Assembly: GCA_030539135.1 (NCBI GenBank)
Contig: JAUNSQ010000022.1
Span: forward strand, 7,406 to 13,948
DNA length: 6,543 bases
Direction of reading: 5' to 3'
Source of the DNA: Synergistaceae bacterium
Lineage (GTDB): Bacteria; Synergistota; Synergistia; Synergistales; Synergistaceae
Shown here: positions 1 to 4,742 of the stretch, in pieces
How positions within the stretch are numbered: the first letter of the stretch is position 1
How the letters are laid out: each line of letters opens with the position of its first letter
Program-made: the position numbers and the translations under genes
The notes under the pieces: generated by a model
Told to the model about the DNA's origin: nothing
Database searches by the model: none
The model's input: only the letters and a program-made list of their open reading frames with translations

Positions 1-504
1 CTGAAGAAAATGCTGCGAGCACAGCTCATCGACGAGAAAGACGTCAAGATCGCCGGCTATAATTTCAGCCCCAAATACGTGATGGAGAAGAACAAGCGCG
101 TACAGAAGGGGTACTCTGCCTCAGCTTCCGCGAACGTCAAAGTGAAAGACCTGCGCAAACTGAGCGCAGTCATCGACAGGGGAATAGAGAAGAGTTCCGC
201 CTACGTTGAGCGCGTTGAGTTCGGGCTCAAAGACAGGAACGTGATTGAACGCAGGCTGCTCGCCGAGGCTGTCGAGAACGCGAAGCAAAAGGCGGCTATT
301 GTCGCCCAGAGCGGAGGCCGCGCGCTTGGAGCCTTGATACGCGCGAACATTTCAAGCTCCGGCGGCGAAGCTCGCGTACAGATGAACCAAGACTGGAAGC
401 TCCGCGGCTCGATGAACTTAGCGGCGGAAGCCGTCCCAACAGAGCTGGCTCCGGGGACTATAACGGTCCGCACATCGGTGAGCACGGAGTTCGCGCTGAA
501 ATAA
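1..504 (+). CDS. SIMPL-domain (DUF541, YggE-like) periplasmic protein, 3' part
   Basis: The frame is open from base 1 to the TAA at 502-504 and gives 167 codons. The ATG at 10 is probably internal, because the three codons before it (Leu-Lys-Lys) fit the family and family members usually run to about 230-250 residues, so the signal peptide and first third lie outside the window. Visible family features are the charged stretch followed by a Tyr-containing strand (about residues 14-30 of the fragment), the GYSASASANVKVKDL segment, an AxxxAxxKA helix (AVENAKQKAAIVAQ) and the C-terminal PGTITVRTSVSTEF strand, which is a typical SIMPL ending. Members are exported proteins, some linked to oxidative-stress protection in enterobacteria, but the biochemical role is unsettled. 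The gene converges on the solute-binding protein gene and ends just before two hairpins. Family assignment is firm; function is not. Confidence 0.88.
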   Translation: MKKMLRAQLIDEKDVKIAGYNFSPKYVMEKNKRVQKGYSASASANVKVKDLRKLSAVIDRGIEKSSAYVERVEFGLKDRNVIERRLLAEAVENAKQKAAIVAQSGGRALGALIRANISSSGGEARVQMNQDWKLRGSMNLAAEAVPTELAPGTITVRTSVSTEFALK

Positions 505-510
505 CAGCGT

Positions 511-552
511 CAATTATAAAACGTCGCGGCCTCATAATATGAAGCCGCGCCG
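511..552 (-). terminator. Rho-independent terminator of the minus-strand operon
   Basis: CGCGGC (525-530) pairs with GCCGCG (544-549). After one C/A mismatch TCAT (532-535) pairs with ATGA (539-542), leaving a 3-nt loop, and CG/CG (522-523 with 551-552) extends the base past another mismatch. Read on the minus strand, the hairpin is followed by TTTTATAATT (521-512), an acceptable U-rich tail. On the + strand no T-run follows. It lies 51 nt past the stop of the solute-binding protein gene and so should end that transcript. Confidence 0.7.
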
Positions 553-570
553 TTCGCTTATTCTCCTATT

Positions 571-611
571 CGGACTGTCTCTAATAGAAATAGAGCAGTC
601 CGTTATTTTTT
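571..611 (+). terminator. Rho-independent terminator of the SIMPL gene
   Basis: CGGACTG (571-577) pairs perfectly with CAGTCCG (596-602). After one bulged T the inner arm CTCTA (579-583) pairs with TAGAG (591-595), closing a 7-nt loop. The + strand continues with TTATTTTTT (603-611). This 12-bp stem with a T-tract is oriented for the SIMPL transcript. The T-tract overlaps the last codons and stop of the opposing gene. On the other strand the hairpin is followed by AATAGG, so it should not terminate that transcript. Confidence 0.87.
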
Positions 612-2156
612 AATCTCTATATACGCGCGGCTCCAGTCGTGGTTGCCGCCGCCGAAGAAGTATTCGCCTTTGAGCCCCGCGTTGTACGCGAGGATGAGGT
701 TTGCCACGTAGAGTGGGACCTGCGGACAGTCGTTGACGAGCATGGTCTGAAGCTCCACGCCGTACTTGTATCTGCGCCTCTCGTCCTTCTCTATGCGGAC
801 TTTCTCTATCAGCACATCGGCCGCCTTGCTCTTGTAGTGGTGGTAGTTGAACGGCGAGTCGGAGCGGTAAAGGTCTCCGTAGACCCAGTCGATCTTCTGG
901 TCTTCGTTCCAGCGCCAGAGATAGAGTTCTTGGTCTCCTTTGCCGCACCTTTCCTTGAGGTGCGCGTCTGTGTCCACCTCGATCTCGACGTTGACGCCGA
1001 CGGCCTTTAGGTTCTCGCGTATGACGTTGGCTATGGCCTTATACGGAGTGCTGTCAGCGATGAGCAGCTTCGCCGTTATCTTCCCGCCAGGGTGGCCGGA
1101 TTCCGCCATGAGTTTCTTCGAACGCGCCACGTCGTATCCAAACCCAGGTATGCCGTCGTAAAATCCCCAGAGGCCGCGGTTCAGCACGGTGGTCTGGGGA
1201 ACGCCCTTGCCGAAGACTGCCTTGTCGATGACCTCTTCTCTGTTGATGGCGCAGGCAATTGCCTGTCTGAGTTTGATGTTGTCCCACGGGGCCTTCTGCA
1301 CGTTGAAGGCGAAGTAGAAGAGGCGTGTGCCGGCCTCTTCAAACACTTTGAGCCCGCCGTCGTTTTCAATAGGGCTCAATTCGCGGATAGGCGGGTCTAT
1401 GCAGACGTCGATATCGCGTTTCAAAAGCGCCCGCGCCCGTTTCGAGGCGTCGATGATCGGGACGAAGATTATCTCGTCGGCCACGCCCTGCTGCGTTGTA
1501 TCCCAGTAATCGTTCCTCTTTGTGAAGCTGGCGCTCTTGCCTTTGACCCATTCTTTGAAGATATAGCGTCCTGTGCCGATGAGCCACGGTTCTTTCGCGC
1601 CGCTCTCCCATGCCTTCTTTGACTGGATGGAGCAGGGGATGGACGTCAGATTGAGCATGAACGAGGCGTCGTAGCTCCCAAGGTGCAGGAGTATAGTGGC
1701 GGGGTCGACTACCTCGACGGACTTGAGCCCGGCGAGGACTCCTGCGGATGGCCCTCTGAGCGCCATATCGTAGGTAAACTTTACGTCGTCGGCCGTCAGC
1801 TGCGTTCCATCGCTGAAGGTCACGCCTTTGCGCAGTTTGACGCGTATCGTGTTGTCGTCGAGATATTTATAGCTCTCGGCGAGCCGCGGCGTTACCTTGC
1901 CGTCATTTGTAAAGAAGAAGAGTGTGTCATGGGTGAGCTTCAGGCAGATGTTGTTTATCTGGTCGTTCTGCTCTTGGAGGTTCAGGTTGTTGATCTCCGC
2001 CGCCGCGCCGATGACCAGGGTGTCCTTGATGCCGTTGTTGTCCGCGTCTGGGAACTTAGGTTCCTGACCGCCGCGCAGTAAGTGAACCGAGACCGCGGCG
2101 GCTATGACAATAACCGCGGCTATTAAAGCCATGTTTAAAAAACGTCGATTGGACAA
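603..2156 (-). CDS. Family 5 (dipeptide/oligopeptide-type) extracytoplasmic solute-binding protein, N-terminally anchored
   Basis: This 517-residue protein matches the SBP_bac_5 family, which binds peptides, nickel or other solutes outside the inner membrane for ABC importers. Diagnostic segments are RVKLRKGVTFSDGTQLTADD (residues 105-124) followed by VKFTYD, then GTGRYIFKEW (194-203) and the block FNVQ...LRQAIACAINREEVI (284-310). Length is normal for the family. The start is TTG at 2156, chosen because a strong ribosome binding site lies 8 nt upstream and because it supplies the basic NRR before the hydrophobic stretch; an internal ATG at 2132 has neither. Residues 9-27 are hydrophobic and followed by RGG. 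There is no lipobox cysteine and no clear AxA cleavage site, so an uncleaved membrane anchor is likely. Residues 37-45 (DADNNGIKD) resemble a calcium-binding loop. Six cysteines are present. It follows the VFT-GGDEF gene by 38 nt with no transporter genes in view. Substrate is unknown. Confidence 0.93.
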   Translation of the reverse strand: MSNRRFLNMALIAAVIVIAAAVSVHLLRGGQEPKFPDADNNGIKDTLVIGAAAEINNLNLQEQNDQINNICLKLTHDTLFFFTNDGKVTPRLAESYKYLDDNTIRVKLRKGVTFSDGTQLTADDVKFTYDMALRGPSAGVLAGLKSVEVVDPATILLHLGSYDASFMLNLTSIPCSIQSKKAWESGAKEPWLIGTGRYIFKEWVKGKSASFTKRNDYWDTTQQGVADEIIFVPIIDASKRARALLKRDIDVCIDPPIRELSPIENDGGLKVFEEAGTRLFYFAFNVQKAPWDNIKLRQAIACAINREEVIDKAVFGKGVPQTTVLNRGLWGFYDGIPGFGYDVARSKKLMAESGHPGGKITAKLLIADSTPYKAIANVIRENLKAVGVNVEIEVDTDAHLKERCGKGDQELYLWRWNEDQKIDWVYGDLYRSDSPFNYHHYKSKAADVLIEKVRIEKDERRRYKYGVELQTMLVNDCPQVPLYVANLILAYNAGLKGEYFFGGGNHDWSRAYIEIKK

Positions 2157-2164
2157 TTTACATT

Positions 2165-2172
2165 CCCCTCCC
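2165..2172 (-). promoter_or_regulatory. Ribosome binding site fixing the TTG start of the solute-binding protein
   Basis: On the minus strand GGGAGGGG is followed by 8 nt (AATGTAAA) and then TTG at 2156-2154. It is the only strong Shine-Dalgarno sequence near the N-terminus. The ATG inside the spacer (2163-2161) is directly followed by TAA and is too close to the site to be used. Confidence 0.8.
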
Positions 2173-2194
2173 GGTCGCCTATTATCAAATCATT

Positions 2195-4339
2195 TTAACA
2201 GGTTATATTGTTTCTGCCGCTCTTCTTTGCGTCGTACATCTTTGCGTCGGCGAGCGATACGAGCTCCACACGGCTCATGCCGTACTTCCACACAGCGACG
2301 CCGCCGCTTATGGTGATGTGTTCGTCGGAGCCGGGGATGCAGACTTCCTCTTCGGTCCTTCTGCGCACTTCCTCAGCTATTCTCATGGTCTTTTCAAGGG
2401 TCGCCCCGGGCATTAGGAGCATAAATTCTTCGCCCCCATACCGCACGGCTATGTTTCCGCCTGTCCCATAGACTCTCAGCATGTTCGCGAAGTTTGCCAG
2501 GACGCGATTGCCCGTGACATGTCCGTAGGCGTCGTTGACATCTTTGAAATGGTCGAGGTCGAACATCGTGAGCGTCATTTGGTCGTCCTTGCCGAGGCGC
2601 GTAAATATCCCCTCCAGATAATTTATGAAGAAGCGGCGATTGTTGAGCCCCGTCAGCTCGTCGGTTATCGCCTGATGCGACAGCAGCTTGTTCATCTCTT
2701 CAAGCTCCTCGTTGAGCTTGTTGGCCTTCGCGCGCGCCCTTATGAGCATACGCTGGTGGACGAATAAGACGGAGAGCAGGAGTATGCACATCGCGAACAG
2801 CCCGCCTATTATGTATATCGGGAGCTTGTATTTATCATAGATGTCGGCGACCGTGATCTCCTGAACGTCGTAGTTGTTGTTCTTGATAACTATGCTCTCA
2901 AGCTGGCTGACGTGGATGCTCTTTATCGCCTTTGAGAGGATAGAGTGCAGTTCTTTTGGCATAGTCCTGCTCACGGCGATAGAGAGGTCGGCGGAGAAAT
3001 CCATCACGGTGTATGGTTTCAATATCCCGCTGTAGTCGTCCATTACTATCTTCTCCGCGCTGTACCTGTCGAAGAAAGTCAGCTTGACCGCGCCGGACTG
3101 GACGGCCTTTATGCACTGTTCGGGCGTGTCGTAGAAGACTATCTGGCTCGGCGAGAACCTCTCGTTCACATATTTGTTGGTGACGCGCGAATGGCGCAGG
3201 GCCGCGATGCGGTCGTTCCTCTCCATTACGTGGGTCTTGCCGATGCCGGATACCCCGATAGGCAGATATGGCACGGTGAGATGTATCTTTTCCGCATCGG
3301 CGTCGTTATAGAAGATGCCTGTGTCCAAACGCAGAGGCACGTCTTTAGTGAGTACGAACTCCTCATACTTCTCCTCGCTCCCGAGATCGATGATGTCGAT
3401 AGGGACACCGATCTGTTCTGAGACGATGCGGATGATATCGGCGACTATCCCTATGGGTTTGTCATCCTTGTCGAAATCTGAGAGAGGGAAGCGGTTTGGC
3501 TTCATGACGCCTTTTAGGCGGACGCCGCTCTTTTTCAGCGCGGCGAGGTACGTGGCCTCTTCCGCGGTGAGCGCGACATGTTCGCCGCCTCCCGGCGTGT
3601 AGTATTTATTCATGAGTTCCGTCGAGAGGTTCGGGTTTTCTATCGCGAGCTTTTTGATGGCGGCGTTTATCTCGTCCATGAGCCCGCCGGAATTTTTGCG
3701 CGTGATTATATAGAAGGGCTCTGGGTCAAAACGCGCGAGCACCCATTCGTTGCTCGCGGCTCGGAGGTTCGACGTAATGGCGGCGTCGATAGCCCTGCCT
3801 GATTTGAGCGCGTCAGACAATTTAGTAGTGGAATCCGGCCCGTCAAAATATACCGGTTTGTAAGTAAATCCGTTCGCCTTCGCGAATTTAGCGAAGCTGT
3901 CGTTCCTGCTGTTGCCCTTTAACATCCCCACGCGGATCCCGTCCAGATTTTTGAGGTCGTTCACATGGAAGCGCGGGTCTCCCATCCGCACGACGAGCTC
4001 CGACCAAGAGATGCCGATGGGGTCGTTGGAGAAGAGGTACTTCGCCGTGCGTTCGGGCGTCTTGCGCACGGACGTGACGAGGTCTATCTCTCCGTCGTCC
4101 AGCATCTTGAGCATATCGCCCCAGCTGCGGTCGTAGCCGACATAGCTGTACGTCCAATCCGTCCAGTTGGCGAGGTTGTGAAGGTAATCGTATCCGTAGC
4201 CGCTTCTGTTGCCGCGCAGGTCGGTCATGTGATATCCAGGGAAGTGGAAGAAGCCGACGCGCACGACCCTATCGGCCGCGCAGGACGAACGAGCCGCCGC
4301 GCAAAGCAGGAAAGCCGCAAACAGCGTTAACAAAATCAT
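2195..4339 (-). CDS. Membrane diguanylate cyclase with two periplasmic VFT (SBP_bac_3-like) domains: VFT-VFT-TM-coiled coil-GGEEF
   Basis: Likely makes c-di-GMP from two GTP under control of periplasmic ligands. Counting from ATG 4339 (714 residues): signal sequence 1-22; VFT1 about 23-247; VFT2 about 255-485, opening with the LTAEEATYL linker common in such tandem domains; one transmembrane helix 505-527; charged, probably coiled-coil linker 530-557; GGDEF domain 556-712. The active site looks intact: FDLDHFKDVND (593-603, metal Asp594) and YGGEEF (634-639). The product-inhibition site RxxD is replaced by TGGN (626-629). VFT1 keeps the arginine (Arg97 in TSVRKTPER) that in amino-acid-binding proteins such as HisJ holds the ligand carboxylate; VFT2 does not show it. 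The ATG lacks a ribosome binding site. AGGAGG at 4380-4375 is instead 8 nt from an in-frame ACG (4366-4364), which would add the basic segment TKNSLKFPR. An in-frame stop at 4381-4379 rules out anything longer. First gene of a probable two-gene operon with the solute-binding protein. Confidence 0.92.
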   Translation of the reverse strand: MILLTLFAAFLLCAAARSSCAADRVVRVGFFHFPGYHMTDLRGNRSGYGYDYLHNLANWTDWTYSYVGYDRSWGDMLKMLDDGEIDLVTSVRKTPERTAKYLFSNDPIGISWSELVVRMGDPRFHVNDLKNLDGIRVGMLKGNSRNDSFAKFAKANGFTYKPVYFDGPDSTTKLSDALKSGRAIDAAITSNLRAASNEWVLARFDPEPFYIITRKNSGGLMDEINAAIKKLAIENPNLSTELMNKYYTPGGGEHVALTAEEATYLAALKKSGVRLKGVMKPNRFPLSDFDKDDKPIGIVADIIRIVSEQIGVPIDIIDLGSEEKYEEFVLTKDVPLRLDTGIFYNDADAEKIHLTVPYLPIGVSGIGKTHVMERNDRIAALRHSRVTNKYVNERFSPSQIVFYDTPEQCIKAVQSGAVKLTFFDRYSAEKIVMDDYSGILKPYTVMDFSADLSIAVSRTMPKELHSILSKAIKSIHVSQLESIVIKNNNYDVQEITVADIYDKYKLPIYIIGGLFAMCILLLSVLFVHQRMLIRARAKANKLNEELEEMNKLLSHQAITDELTGLNNRRFFINYLEGIFTRLGKDDQMTLTMFDLDHFKDVNDAYGHVTGNRVLANFANMLRVYGTGGNIAVRYGGEEFMLLMPGATLEKTMRIAEEVRRRTEEEVCIPGSDEHITISGGVAVWKYGMSRVELVSLADAKMYDAKKSGRNNITC

Positions 4340-4374
4340 TCGAGGAAACTTTAGAGAGTTCTTCGTGTAGGGAT

Positions 4375-4380
4375 CCTCCT
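4375..4380 (-). promoter_or_regulatory. Shine-Dalgarno AGGAGG aimed at an in-frame ACG codon
   Basis: The minus strand reads AGGAGG, then 8 nt (ATCCCTAC), then ACG (4366-4364), which is in frame with the cyclase gene. The annotated ATG at 4339 begins 35 nt after the AGGAGG, too far for normal initiation, and has no other purine-rich site in front of it. No ATG, GTG, TTG or CTG lies in frame between the upstream stop and that ATG. The motif itself is clear; use of ACG is inference. Confidence 0.7.
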
Positions 4381-4415
4381 AAAAAAAATTTCTTCGATAT
4401 CCGTTAAACGACAAC

Positions 4416-4437
4416 TTGTGTCCGTACATATTGTGTC
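4416..4437. repeat. Direct repeat TTGTGTC, 15-bp period
   Basis: TTGTGTC occurs at 4416-4422 and again at 4431-4437, separated by 8 nt. It falls in the predicted leader of the left-facing operon, about 20-41 nt after the expected transcription start. It could be a regulator site, but a short repeat of this size can arise by chance. Confidence 0.25.
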
Positions 4438-4463
4438 AGACTTAGAATTACCCAAAACGACAT

Positions 4464-4492
4464 TTTATATATATTAGCACATATTATGTTAA
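4464..4492 (-). promoter_or_regulatory. Probable sigma-70-type promoter of the VFT-VFT-GGEEF / solute-binding protein operon
   Basis: Minus strand: TTAACA (4492-4487), a 17-nt spacer, then TATAAA (4469-4464), each one base from consensus. Transcription would start near 4457, giving a leader of about 91 nt to the ACG codon or 118 nt to the ATG. The surrounding DNA is very AT-rich, so a chance match is a real possibility. Confidence 0.5.
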
Positions 4493-4573
4493 AAAATATA
4501 GTCTGTGAATAAAAATTTTTGAATATGGTACAGAAATTTTAATAAAGCCTGACGGAGATATAAAACGGCCATT

Positions 4574-4589
4574 TTGCCTTGACAGGCAA
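4574..4589. repeat. Inverted repeat upstream of the right-facing promoter, possible operator
   Basis: TTGCCT (4574-4579) and AGGCAA (4584-4589) form a perfect 6-bp inverted repeat around TGAC. Its centre lies about 20 bp upstream of the centre of the -35 hexamer, roughly -52 from the expected start, a position typical of activator sites. The regulator is unknown. The repeat also contains a perfect TTGACA (4579-4584), but no -10 element follows at the right distance. Confidence 0.4.
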
Positions 4590-4598
4590 GAAAGTAAA

Positions 4599-4627
4599 TT
4601 GACGAAAGTCTTAACGAAAAGTATACT
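4599..4627 (+). promoter_or_regulatory. Strong sigma-70-type promoter of the VFT-PAS-GGDEF gene
   Basis: TTGACG (4599-4604), exactly 17 nt, then TATACT (4622-4627): five of six bases match consensus in each hexamer with ideal spacing. Expected start of transcription is near 4634, leaving a leader of about 109 nt to the GTG at 4743 or 49 nt to the TTG at 4683. This is the best promoter match in the window. Confidence 0.75.
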
Positions 4628-4742
4628 ATTTTAAACACTAAGGTCAGGATTTGCAGCAGTATATCCGTGAGGGCTTTATCATTTGCCCGTCGCGTTTATA
4701 TTTTTGCCAAGCCCGCGATCACCTGAAAAGCGAGTTGGTATT

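Larger units (their letters stand above)
4340..4742. other. AT-rich divergent control region between the two diguanylate cyclase genes
   Basis: About 400 bp with no credible protein gene. It holds a strong promoter facing right (4599-4627), a probable promoter facing left (4464-4492), an inverted repeat just upstream of the right-facing promoter, a TTGTGTC direct repeat in the left-facing leader and an AGGAGG site. The transcribed leaders are roughly 90 nt (left, to ACG) and 110 nt (right, to GTG). I compared the leaders by eye with the conserved parts of c-di-GMP-I (GEMM) riboswitches and did not find the set of conserved elements. Confidence 0.7.

Noticed and set aside
1092..1622. A 176-codon + strand open frame, and several other long frames antisense to the large genes
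   Set aside because: They lie wholly inside well-supported genes of the opposite strand, have no ribosome binding sites or recognisable domains, and their length follows from the high GC codon usage of the real genes.
2158..2163. Minus-strand ATG directly followed by TAA between the ribosome binding site and the TTG start
   Set aside because: Only 1 nt from the Shine-Dalgarno sequence and in a different frame; too close to be used for initiation.
4437..4505. CAGACT (4437-4442) and AGTCTG (4500-4505) as an inverted repeat flanking the left-facing promoter
   Set aside because: Only 6 bp with a 57-bp gap and no flanking extension, so expected by chance.
4511..4520. Palindrome AAAAATTTTT as a hairpin or terminator
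   Set aside because: All A/T with no loop and no GC stem; ordinary for AT-rich intergenic DNA.
4667..4726. A 19-codon leader open frame starting with GTG at 4667
   Set aside because: No ribosome binding site of its own and no telling composition; it can arise by chance in a leader of this length.
4540..4742. Possible c-di-GMP riboswitch (AAAGCC and GGCAA segments near 4544-4589)
   Set aside because: The segments lie upstream of the predicted transcription start, and the other conserved parts and pairing of the c-di-GMP-I fold are not found. A covariance-model search would be decisive.
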